The position numbers were made by a program, and so were the translations under genes. This document shows positions 8,874 to 16,665 of a stretch of DNA of 50,531 nucleotides, piece by piece; position 1 is the stretch's first letter, and the number at the start of each line of letters is the position of its first letter. The notes beneath the pieces are model-generated. The model ran no database searches. It was not told the origin of the DNA and saw only the letters and a program-made list of their open reading frames with translations. The DNA is from Bryobacterales bacterium (GTDB lineage Bacteria; Acidobacteriota; Terriglobia; Bryobacterales; Bryobacteraceae): NCBI GenBank assembly GCA_003167255.1, contig PMTR01000038.1, positions 1-50,531 of the forward strand. Direction: 5' to 3'.

Positions 8874-10228
8874 CGCGGCGCGGGTTCTTGGGCGCCGCCG
8901 CGGCGCTGGCGGTGGGCCGCCGGTTGGGCGCGTACCAGGCTGCGGACCCGGCTAAGGAAATGGCCGCGGTGCTGGCGCGGATCAAGGCGCCGAAGTTCTC
9001 GAAGCGGGTCTTCGACATCACCAGGTACGGCGCGAAGCAAGGCAGCTCGAACGATTCCACGCAGGCGATCCGCAAGGCGATCGAGGCCTGCGCGGCAGCC
9101 GGCGGAGGGCGCGTGGTAGTACCGGCGGGAGATTTTTTGACCGGGGCGGTCCACCTGAAGAGCCACGTGAATCTGCACGTGGAAGAAGGCGCGACGCTTT
9201 TCTTCAGCCAGGATCCGAAACAGTATCCGATTGTGTACACGCGGTTCGAAGGGACCGAGTGCATGAATTACTCGCCGTTTATTTATGCCTGGGAGCAGAC
9301 CGATATCGCGGTGACGGGCTTGGGCATGCTCGACGGGCAGGCCGATAAGACGCACTGGTGGGACTGGAAGGGGCGGGATTCCAGCCGGGCGCTGGTGGCT
9401 AGCGCCGAGAAGGACGTGCCGGTGGCGGAACGGATCTTCGGCGAAGGCAAGTTGCTGCGGCCGAATTTCGTCCAGCCTTATCGTTCAACCAACATTCTGA
9501 TTGAAGGCGTGAGCATCCGCAATTCTCCCATGTGGGAACTGAACCCGGTGCTTTGCCGGAACGTGACGGTGCGCGGGGTGAAGATCGCGAGCCACGGCCC
9601 CAACAACGACGGGTGCGATCCGGAGAGCTCCAAGGACGTGCTGGTGGAGCAGTGCGTATTCGACACGGGAGACGACTGCATCGCCATCAAGAGCGGGCGC
9701 AACCGCGACGGGCGGCGGATCAACGTGGCGGCGGAGAACATCGTGGTGCGGGACTGCACGATGAAGGACGGGCACGGCGGAGTTTCGCTGGGGAGCGAAG
9801 GCTCGGGCGGGATCCGCAACATATTCGTCGACAAGTGCCGGATGGACAGCCCGCATTTGAACTACGCGATGCGGGTCAAGACCAACACGTTCCGCGGGGG
9901 AGTGACGGAAAACGTTTACTTCACCAACACCACCGTGGGGCAGGTTTCCGACAGCGTGCTGGAAGTGACGTACTTCTACGCGGAAGGCGACGACCGGGAA
10001 GGCCGCGGGGGGCCTTTCAAACCGGTGGTGCGCAACGTGACGCTGGAACACATCACGTCGCAGAAGAGCAAGCGCGCGTTGAATTTCCGCGGATACGACA
10101 ACGCGCCGATCACGGGGATCCGGCTGGCGCATTGCAGCTTCGACAATGCCGCCGAGGAGAATGTGATCGAGCACGTGGACGGGCTGAAGATCGAAGACGT
10201 GAAGCGCAACGGGCAGCCGATGCGGTGA
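8870..10228 (+). CDS. GH28 polygalacturonase, Tat-exported
   Basis: Protein of 452 residues starting with a twin-arginine signal (MTRRGFLGAAAALAVG). The GH28 active-site series is complete: NNDGCDPES, DTGDDCIAIKSG, GHGGVSLGSE and the MRVKTN motif. The layout (broad N-terminal segment DITRYGAKQGSSNDST, then SPMWELNPV) is typical of bacterial exo-polygalacturonases that release galacturonate. The start overlaps the stop of the uronate isomerase-like gene (ATGA), so polymer cleavage and monomer isomerisation are coexpressed. A hairpin followed by TGTTTT lies just after the stop. Exo versus endo action is inferred. Confidence 0.9.
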   Translation: MTRRGFLGAAAALAVGRRLGAYQAADPAKEMAAVLARIKAPKFSKRVFDITRYGAKQGSSNDSTQAIRKAIEACAAAGGGRVVVPAGDFLTGAVHLKSHVNLHVEEGATLFFSQDPKQYPIVYTRFEGTECMNYSPFIYAWEQTDIAVTGLGMLDGQADKTHWWDWKGRDSSRALVASAEKDVPVAERIFGEGKLLRPNFVQPYRSTNILIEGVSIRNSPMWELNPVLCRNVTVRGVKIASHGPNNDGCDPESSKDVLVEQCVFDTGDDCIAIKSGRNRDGRRINVAAENIVVRDCTMKDGHGGVSLGSEGSGGIRNIFVDKCRMDSPHLNYAMRVKTNTFRGGVTENVYFTNTTVGQVSDSVLEVTYFYAEGDDREGRGGPFKPVVRNVTLEHITSQKSKRALNFRGYDNAPITGIRLAHCSFDNAAEENVIEHVDGLKIEDVKRNGQPMR

Positions 10229-10238
10229 GACCAACTGG

Positions 10239-10268
10239 TAGCGCCGGCGGTCTCGCCGCCGGTGTTTT
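10239..10268 (+). terminator. Terminator-like hairpin after the plus-strand GH28 operon
   Basis: CCGGCGG (10244-10250) and CCGCCGG (10256-10262) form a seven-pair GC stem with a five-base loop, extendable by wobble pairs, followed by TGTTTTGTG. It lies between convergent genes, so it may also act on the minus-strand TIGR03435 transcript. Confidence 0.6.
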
Positions 10269-10332
10269 GTGCGCGCTCGACTGTCGCCACTCTTCGGGAC
10301 ACGCTGCAAGGCCGCGAGTCGATTTGGTCCGG

Positions 10333-11241
10333 TCAATTCTCGGTAGGCTGCTTCTCCGCATGGTCGATCACCAGGATATCGACCGGGCCTTTCTTCTGCT
10401 CCAGCTTGAGCCCGAGTGCTTGTACTGCCTGGATGATCGTTGGCAGGGGCTCGGCCTCGGGCGCGCTGGTCGAAGCCGCGGCGTCCGAAGAGGCTGCCGT
10501 TCCGGCTCGCGCCGGCATATTCACCTCCGACGCCCAGGTCAGGACCGTATCGTACTTACCGTTCAGACCGGTGGCATCGGTGACCGGCCGGCTCAGTTGG
10601 CCCGACAGGAACCTGGCGAAATTCCCCATGGTTTCGTTGGTTTGCACCCTGCGGGCACGCCCATTCATCATGATCATCATGTTGCTGTTTGAAGGGAGAA
10701 CAGGAAAACCGTCACTACCCATGGTGAACTTCGGCGGTGCAGGCGGAGTCGGCGCGGGAGCGGATCCCTCTCCCTCTTTAGGCGCGGGCGCCTCCGCAGA
10801 TTCCTTCAGCTTCGGGCCGTTCTTTCCGACGCTCAGCTCGTACATCTGCATTTCCTTTTTTTCGTAGTGCACAATCAGCTTGAAGCGTTCCGCCAACAGG
10901 CCCTGTTCCATCAACCGGAGTTGCTCCTTGGTGGTTCCCGGCGGGACCTTCGCGGTGATGTCAAACATGGTGTTATCCATCCAATCGGGACCGGAAAGCT
11001 GGAAGTGATACACGTCGTACGCCGTCGTCACCAGGTTGGACAAGTTCATGTTCGTGCAGGTGAGGAGCCCAGGGTCGGTGCTTCCAGGGCCGCCGCTGCA
11101 TCCCACTCGCCGCGCCATCCGCACGCCCGTCGCACTGGGGGGCGCTGACGGCTTGACCGACGCCACCTCAAATGACGGTTGCGCGTAAACCCCGCAGCAC
11201 GCAAGAGCGATCAATCCCAAACCGGCGATAGACCTCATCAT
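10333..11241 (-). CDS. TIGR03435-family secreted protein (acidobacterial)
   Basis: Protein of 302 residues with a signal peptide (IAGLGLIALACCGVYAQ) directly followed by PSFEVASVKPSAPP, the hallmark start of the TIGR03435 family that is strongly expanded in soil Acidobacteria. Further matches are NLVTTAYDVYHFQLSGPDW, FDITAKVPPGTT, RFKLIVHYEKKEMQMYEL, and the C-terminal VDILVIDHAEKQPTEN. The family's biochemical role is unknown; members are presumed periplasmic or exported. It stands alone on the minus strand, convergent with the GH28 operon. Either of two consecutive ATG codons could be the start. Confidence 0.88.
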   Translation of the reverse strand: MMRSIAGLGLIALACCGVYAQPSFEVASVKPSAPPSATGVRMARRVGCSGGPGSTDPGLLTCTNMNLSNLVTTAYDVYHFQLSGPDWMDNTMFDITAKVPPGTTKEQLRLMEQGLLAERFKLIVHYEKKEMQMYELSVGKNGPKLKESAEAPAPKEGEGSAPAPTPPAPPKFTMGSDGFPVLPSNSNMMIMMNGRARRVQTNETMGNFARFLSGQLSRPVTDATGLNGKYDTVLTWASEVNMPARAGTAASSDAAASTSAPEAEPLPTIIQAVQALGLKLEQKKGPVDILVIDHAEKQPTEN

Positions 11242-11412
11242 GGCACTCGCGCTCCTTGGCGCTGTGTATTCGACGATGATTGAATCCGACAGGGAGATTG
11301 CGCGTCACTCCCGATATGTCCCCATCACCTTAGCCACTTCTTACACGCCTTCTGCCGTGGGGCGCGGGCCCTTGGTCCAGTGCTGGATGGGCAAGCTAAA
11401 GCATGCCCCACC

Positions 11413-12303
11413 CTACTTCCCCTTCGGCAGCACTTTGATGTTTCCCGGCAACTCGAACAAATTGTCTTTCAGATTCCTATTGATCTGTACCTGATCGGAG
11501 AACATCTCGAAGATCTTCTCCCCGTTCCGCTCGCGACGGATGTTGCAGGGCCACTTCACCCCGCCGCCCACGTCCCGGTACAGCCCGAAGGTGGTCACTT
11601 CCGTGTCGAAGTCTTTGAACTCTTCGTTGCGCCGCCGGAACGTTTGCCGCGTCGGCAGCTTGCTCAACTGGTCGAAGTACACCGTCACCGTCGCATTGCG
11701 CGAGTCCGTGATGTCCACAATCTCCACCGGCCGGTTTTCGAAAAAATCCGTCCCGCGCGAATAAAGCTCCATCCCCGGCTCGTTCAAACGTTGCCGCAGA
11801 ATGTAGAGGATGTTGCGCAGCGTGCTGTCCCGGTAGTTCGCGTACCGGGTGTCGTCGAATGGCCGCGCCCCGCGAAACGTGACCTCCCACGCCCCCGTCT
11901 CCGTCAGCAGCACCGCGCTGTCTTCTTTCAGGCCGAACGCCTCCCGCTCCCGCACCGCCGGCGCTCCCGGCATCGGCGCCGCGTACCGCGTGTAGATCTT
12001 CGCCACCGCGAGGCCGTTGATCTGCGACCGGTAGAAGCTATACGCCCGCCCCGATTCCACACGGTCGTTCATGTGCACAAACGCATCCCCGCCCAGCGCC
12101 GCCAGACCCTCGTACACCACCCGCTTCCCGCGTTCGGCGGGAGTCTCCGCCGCCGATACCACCGCCGACAGTGCCGCCGACAGTGCCAGACACCCCGCCA
12201 GCCAATGCGCGCCGTTAGGTCTTCGACCGCGTGATGTTGTGCCTCTAAGAAAAACCGCTCCCTCACGGTCGCGGCTCGGATGGCCGGCCAGAGAACCAGT
12301 CAT
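11413..12303 (-). CDS. Secreted protein of unknown function, LolA-like in style, coupled to M16 genes
   Basis: Protein of 296 residues. The start ATG at 12303 overlaps the stop of the upstream M16 gene (ATGA). Residues about 8-20 (HPSRDREGAVFLR) derive from a dispersed repeat arm at 12251-12279, and a hydrophobic signal core (WLAGCLALSAALSAVVSAA) begins only after residue 33. The mature part carries VYEGLAALGGDAFVHMND and repeated beta-strand stretches such as PVEIVDITDSRNATVTVYFD and LPTRQTFRRR. These resemble outer-membrane lipoprotein-sorting or protease-associated domains, and a related segment forms the C-terminus of the upstream M16 protein. Family assignment is tentative. Confidence 0.65.
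   Translation of the reverse strand: MTGSLAGHPSRDREGAVFLRGTTSRGRRPNGAHWLAGCLALSAALSAVVSAAETPAERGKRVVYEGLAALGGDAFVHMNDRVESGRAYSFYRSQINGLAVAKIYTRYAAPMPGAPAVREREAFGLKEDSAVLLTETGAWEVTFRGARPFDDTRYANYRDSTLRNILYILRQRLNEPGMELYSRGTDFFENRPVEIVDITDSRNATVTVYFDQLSKLPTRQTFRRRNEEFKDFDTEVTTFGLYRDVGGGVKWPCNIRRERNGEKIFEMFSDQVQINRNLKDNLFELPGNIKVLPKGK
12251..12279. repeat. Dispersed repeat arm ('SRDREGAV' type) inside a coding region
   Basis: The segment is closely similar to one arm of the perfect inverted repeat at 24513-24597 (shared core CTCC-TYACGGTCGCGGCTC). Here only a single arm is seen and it is translated as part of the N-terminus of the secreted protein at 11413-12303. Confidence 0.6.
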
Positions 12304-14489
12304 GGCTGCTTTTCCAGGTCTTTCACCTGGAGCCCCGTATTCGCCTGGAAGCTCTTCACCGTGACCTCCGCGTAGTTCCGCCCTCCCGCCGTAATCGAGA
12401 TATGGAACGGCAGTTTCAGCCCGCCTACCTCGCGATAGTCCGAGTACGTCTCAGTCACCGCAACCTCTCCCGTGGCCGTCGCCGTGTCGTACCGCGCGCT
12501 GCGCGGCAACCCCGTCTCAGGGTCTGTCACCAGCCGCACCACCTGCCCGCTCTTGTCGCTGATCTCCACGGTGCGGTCGTCCACCGCCTTCACCGCCCGT
12601 CCTACCGTCCCGTCGCTCAGCAGCATCGGGAAGAATGCCCGGAACTCGTCGCCCTGCACTTGTTTCAATTGCGCACCCAGCAGCGCCCCCTGTCCCTGCG
12701 GCGTCGCGATCCATCCGCTCTCGCCGTCGATATACACCGAAATCTTGCCCGACGGCATCACGCTGTCCTGCCGGAAATGGCTCGGCGCCATCCACCGATC
12801 TGTCTCCGTCACCTCGATCCCGCCCGCGCTCGAGTCGAATTGGAAGCTCGCTTCCAGCGTATAGTCCTTCACCGCAGCCAGCTTTTCGGCCCCGCCCGCC
12901 GCCGCCTGCGCCCGCGCCAGAAGATCCTTGCCCCGCTGCCGGTTGGCTTCGTCCGCCAACGCCGCCGGCGGTTTCGGCGCAATCATCGTCAGCTCGATCG
13001 GCGTCACCGGCGCGCCCAGCCGGTCCAGCGGTTCATCGAACGATATCGGGTTCCCCACCACCACCAGCGTCAGCTTGTCCGGATCCACCCGGTCCTTCGC
13101 CACCCGCAGCACGTCCGCCCGCGTCACCCCCTCCAGCGCCTTCTGGTATTGCTGCGCGAAGTCCTTCGGATACCCGAAGTATTCAAACGTCATCAGCCGC
13201 TCGATGGCTTTCGCTTCGGTGTCGAACGCGTACACCAGCCGGTTGAGTATCCGCTCCTTCGCCGCCTTCAACTCCTCGTCGCTCACTTCCGCCGACCGGA
13301 TGCCCGCCGTCTCCGCCCGCGCCGTCCGCACCGCCTTCACTGTCTGGAACGTCGGCACGCTGCCCGAAATCTGAAACAGCCCCGGGTGATCGAGATTCGC
13401 GGCCCAGCTCGCCGAGGCCGTTCCGCCGGTCTCCTGTTTCAGCCGCCGCGCCAGCCGGCTGGTCGCTCCGCCCCCCAGCACCTCCGCCATCACTTCCAGC
13501 GCCGCGAAGTCCCGGTCCCGGCTATCGCCGCCCAGCGCTCCCATCGTGAACTGCGTCTGCGTCGTCGAGCTCCTCTTCACCAGGAACGTCCCCGCCGCCG
13601 CCGCCGCGCTGCTCACTTTCGGAAAATCCCCAACCGGCGCTTGCTCCGCCTTCCAGCCGGCAAATAGGTTTTCGATCTTGGCTTTCATCTGCGCCGCGTC
13701 GAAATCGCCCCACACCGCCACCATCGTGTTCTTCGGAAAGTAGTAGCGCTTGTAAAAACTCTGCAGGTCGCCGCGCGTGATCCGGTCCACCCCCGCATAT
13801 TCCAGAGGCCACCCGTACGGCGTGTCCTTGCCGTAAACCGTGTAGGTAAACTCCCGCCGCAGAACGAACGCAAGGTCCTCGTTCCCTCGCACCATGTTCG
13901 CGCGCAATTGCTGCTTGGCCTGTTCCACCTTGTCCTGGCGGAACTCCGGCTCCGTCAGCACGTCCTTGAACGCCCCCAGCAGCGCATCCGCGTTCTCCGC
14001 GAGGCCCGAAAACGAAACCGCCCCCGAACTCTCTCCAATACTCGAGTCCAGCGTCGCCGCCATGTTTTCCAGCAGCAAAGTCAATTGCTCCGGCGTCCGC
14101 GTCCGCGTGCCGCCCGTCCGCATCACCTGCCCCGTCAAAGCAGCCAGCCCCACACGGTCCTTCGGATCGAACAGGTTCCCCGTCCGCACCATCGCCATCC
14201 CGTTGATCAGCGCCGCGTCGTGGTCCTCCACCACGAACACCCGCATCCCGTTGGCCAGCGTCAACGGCTCCATCGGCGGCGTCACAATCGGCTTCACCGG
14301 CGGATATTTCAAATCCCTGTACGACGCCGTAGCCGCCGCAGCCGGCTTGGGTGCGGCCGCCTTCCGCGCCAGCGGAGTCGTCTGCCCCGCCCCAGCCGCT
14401 TTGGGCGCCTGCGTGCCCGTCGAAGGCGGCACAATCTGCGCCATCGCCATCACGACCGCGATTCCGAGGCCAGCCACGGCTTTCTTCAT
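12300..14489 (-). CDS. M16 peptidase-fold protein without HxxEH, with C-terminal LolA-like extension
   Basis: Protein of 729 residues with a signal peptide (AVAGLGIAVVMAMAQ). The insulinase fold is recognisable from PLTLANGMRVFVVEDH, FYKRYYFPKNTMVAVWGDF and the second-half domain. The zinc motif HxxEH expected near residues 117-121 is replaced (GLAALTGQVM), so it cannot be a classical zinc peptidase and probably serves as the non-catalytic partner of an M16B-type complex. Residues about 520-729 form an extra domain (YTLEASFQFD, YSDYREVGGLKLPFHI) like the downstream secreted protein. The start overlaps the stop of the other M16 gene (ATGA). Confidence 0.82.
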   Translation of the reverse strand: MKKAVAGLGIAVVMAMAQIVPPSTGTQAPKAAGAGQTTPLARKAAAPKPAAAATASYRDLKYPPVKPIVTPPMEPLTLANGMRVFVVEDHDAALINGMAMVRTGNLFDPKDRVGLAALTGQVMRTGGTRTRTPEQLTLLLENMAATLDSSIGESSGAVSFSGLAENADALLGAFKDVLTEPEFRQDKVEQAKQQLRANMVRGNEDLAFVLRREFTYTVYGKDTPYGWPLEYAGVDRITRGDLQSFYKRYYFPKNTMVAVWGDFDAAQMKAKIENLFAGWKAEQAPVGDFPKVSSAAAAAGTFLVKRSSTTQTQFTMGALGGDSRDRDFAALEVMAEVLGGGATSRLARRLKQETGGTASASWAANLDHPGLFQISGSVPTFQTVKAVRTARAETAGIRSAEVSDEELKAAKERILNRLVYAFDTEAKAIERLMTFEYFGYPKDFAQQYQKALEGVTRADVLRVAKDRVDPDKLTLVVVGNPISFDEPLDRLGAPVTPIELTMIAPKPPAALADEANRQRGKDLLARAQAAAGGAEKLAAVKDYTLEASFQFDSSAGGIEVTETDRWMAPSHFRQDSVMPSGKISVYIDGESGWIATPQGQGALLGAQLKQVQGDEFRAFFPMLLSDGTVGRAVKAVDDRTVEISDKSGQVVRLVTDPETGLPRSARYDTATATGEVAVTETYSDYREVGGLKLPFHISITAGGRNYAEVTVKSFQANTGLQVKDLEKQP

Positions 14490-15994
14490 TGTTGGCCTCC
14501 CGTCCTGCCTGGCAGCGCTTCGCCGCGACTCTGGTAGGCCACCGTGCAATTCACCGGCGTGAAGTATTTGATCGCCGCCCGCTCGACCGCCTCCGCCGTC
14601 ACTTTGCTCGAATCGTCCAGCTCTCGAAACAGGCTCCGCCAGTCTCCGAATCCCGCGTAGTACACCGGCAGCATCGCCGCCAGGTCCGCGCTGCTCTCGA
14701 GCCGCCGCAATGCGCCCACCCGGATTTGCGCCTTCGCCCGCGCCAACGTCTCCGCGTTCACCTGCCTGTTCTGCAACTGCCCCAGAACTCCGTTCAACGC
14801 CTTCTGCACATCGTCGAGCGTGTGCCCCGGCGCGGGCGCCAGCAGGAATAGAAACAGGTTGGGGTCGCGCCCGGCCGGAAAAGTCGCCCGCGCCACCGCT
14901 ATCTGCGCGATTCCCTTCTCCACCAACTCCCCTTGCAGAATCCCCGTCCGCCCCGACAGCAGCGTTTGAATCACGTCCAAAACCGCGTCGTCCCGGCTGC
15001 GCTCGCCGGGCCTCTTGTACCCAATCGCCATCAGCCCTTGCGGCGATTCCCCCACCACCGCCGATTTCGTTCCCAACTGCGGCGGTTCCTCCGTGTGCAG
15101 CCTCGGCGGCACCGGCCGCGCCGGCATCGGGCCGAAGTATTTGTCCGCCAGCAGCCTCGCGCCCGAGGGATACATATCGCCGGCAATCGCGATCACCATG
15201 TTCTCCGGCACATAGTATTTCGCGAAGAAAGCCTGCGCCTCCGCCACCCCCAGGTTGGCCACGTCGCTCGGCCATCCATCCGGCGGAGTGCGATACGGAT
15301 GCGCCTCGAATGCCGTGGCCATTAGCGCCGCTTCCACTCGCGGCAGCGCCTTCCCTTCCACATTCGCCCGGTGCTCTTCCAATACCAGGTCGCGCTCTTT
15401 ATAAAACTCCCGGAAGACCGGGTGCATCAGCCGCTGCGATTCCAGCAGAAACCACAGCTCCGCCTTGTTCGAGGGCAGCGTGTAGCTGTACTCTGTCGCG
15501 TCCGGCAGCGCCTTCACGTTCGGATCCCCTCCTCCATTGTCCTGGAACACTCGCGAATACGCATTCGGATCCACCCACGTTTGCGCCGCTTCGAGCGCCA
15601 TCCGCCATTGCGTGTCCAGCACTCCGGCCTTGCCGGCATCCGCCATCAAACCCTTGTTGCGCTCCGCCTGCAACCGCCCGTACGCCTGTTCCGCCGCGTC
15701 TAGCGCCCTCTTTTCCCCTTCCCATCCTCGCGTCCCCAGCGTCTCGGTGCCCTTCATCATCACGCGCGAGACCAGGTTCGCCAATCCCGTCTGCCCCGCC
15801 GCATCGTCCACCGACCCCGCCTTCACGTACGTGTGAAACGCAATCACTGCCGCATCGTGCCGCTCCACCAGAATGAAGTGCAGGCCGTTCGGCAGCGTGA
15901 ACTCAGTCACCTTCTTTTCGAATTCGCTCAGATTCTGCGCCGGAAGCCACGCGGCTCCCAAACACAACAGGACGCCCAAACCAGTCAATCTCAC
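14486..15994 (-). CDS. M16 peptidase-fold protein, HxxEH residues substituted
   Basis: Protein of 502 residues, GTG start at 15994 with GGAAAGG just upstream, and a signal peptide (LTGLGVLLCLGAAWLPAQ). M16 features are FTLPNGLHFILVERHD, FYKERDLVLEEHRANVEG and FFAKYYVPENMVIAIAGDM. In the usual zinc motif position the protein has GLANLVSRVMMKGT, so H73, E76 and H77 are replaced by Asn, Ser and Arg. It is first of three overlapping minus-strand genes. In known bacterial M16B pairs one subunit keeps HxxEH; here neither does, so catalytic activity is doubtful and a binding or chaperone-like role is possible. Confidence 0.82.
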   Translation of the reverse strand: MRLTGLGVLLCLGAAWLPAQNLSEFEKKVTEFTLPNGLHFILVERHDAAVIAFHTYVKAGSVDDAAGQTGLANLVSRVMMKGTETLGTRGWEGEKRALDAAEQAYGRLQAERNKGLMADAGKAGVLDTQWRMALEAAQTWVDPNAYSRVFQDNGGGDPNVKALPDATEYSYTLPSNKAELWFLLESQRLMHPVFREFYKERDLVLEEHRANVEGKALPRVEAALMATAFEAHPYRTPPDGWPSDVANLGVAEAQAFFAKYYVPENMVIAIAGDMYPSGARLLADKYFGPMPARPVPPRLHTEEPPQLGTKSAVVGESPQGLMAIGYKRPGERSRDDAVLDVIQTLLSGRTGILQGELVEKGIAQIAVARATFPAGRDPNLFLFLLAPAPGHTLDDVQKALNGVLGQLQNRQVNAETLARAKAQIRVGALRRLESSADLAAMLPVYYAGFGDWRSLFRELDDSSKVTAEAVERAAIKYFTPVNCTVAYQSRGEALPGRTGGQQ

Positions 15995-16175
15995 GGCCTT
16001 TCCGCACTCCTTCGCTATTTATAGAGAATAGCAGGACCTATCTCTTTAGCCACCACCGGGATGGCCCTTCAGGCATTTCCTTAGCACCTCAGGTACCCCT
16101 AAAGTACCGGCATGACTGTCCTTGTGTTTGCCTCTCTTCCATAATGGACTTGCTTCAGAGAAACGAGGAGACTGA

Positions 16176-16634
16176 ATGGAATCGATCAACAAGTGGGACG
16201 AACAACTCAAAGCGATGGAAGGAATCGCTGGCGATCGCCGCGTCGATCGCCGCTATGGTCTGAAGTTGGAACTGCGCTGGAAACTGATCCGCCGCCAGCG
16301 CGTTCTCGACACTGGCTCCGGCGCCAGCGTCGATCTTTCGAGCGGTGGCATCCTCTTCGATGCCGGCCGCCCCTTGCCGTCTGGCCTCAACGTCGAACTC
16401 TCCATCTCCTGGCCGGTCCTCCTGCACAACAGTGCCCCCCTCCAACTGATCGTTTCCGGCCGCATCATGCGCACCTCCGGCACCTGCGCCGCCATTCAGA
16501 TGGTGCAGCACGAATTCCGGACCATTGCCCAACCCGCCGAGCAGCGTTCGGCGGCCTCGCCCCGCAACGGCCGGACTCCACCCGCCCTCATCGCCGGCGC
16601 CGGCTCTCACTTCAGCTTCGGCAAGTTCCAGTAA
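16176..16634 (+). CDS. PilZ-domain protein
   Basis: Protein of 152 residues with a PilZ domain at about residues 18-115. The c-di-GMP-binding signature is intact: RRVDRR (RxxxR) near residues 21-26 and DLSSGG (DxSxxG) at 53-58. It probably senses cyclic di-GMP and acts on motility or surface structures through protein contacts; no output domain is present. The ATG at 16176 follows GAGGAG with good spacing. It is a single gene, divergent from the M16 trio and convergent with glnD. Confidence 0.85.
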   Translation: MESINKWDEQLKAMEGIAGDRRVDRRYGLKLELRWKLIRRQRVLDTGSGASVDLSSGGILFDAGRPLPSGLNVELSISWPVLLHNSAPLQLIVSGRIMRTSGTCAAIQMVQHEFRTIAQPAEQRSAASPRNGRTPPALIAGAGSHFSFGKFQ

Positions 16635-16665
16635 TCCCCGGCCGGTGGCGTGGCGAGCGGCCCTC

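Noticed and set aside
13908-14537. Plus-strand frames opposite the M16 genes
   Set aside because: Arg/Pro-rich composition without ribosome sites; they are complements of well-supported genes.
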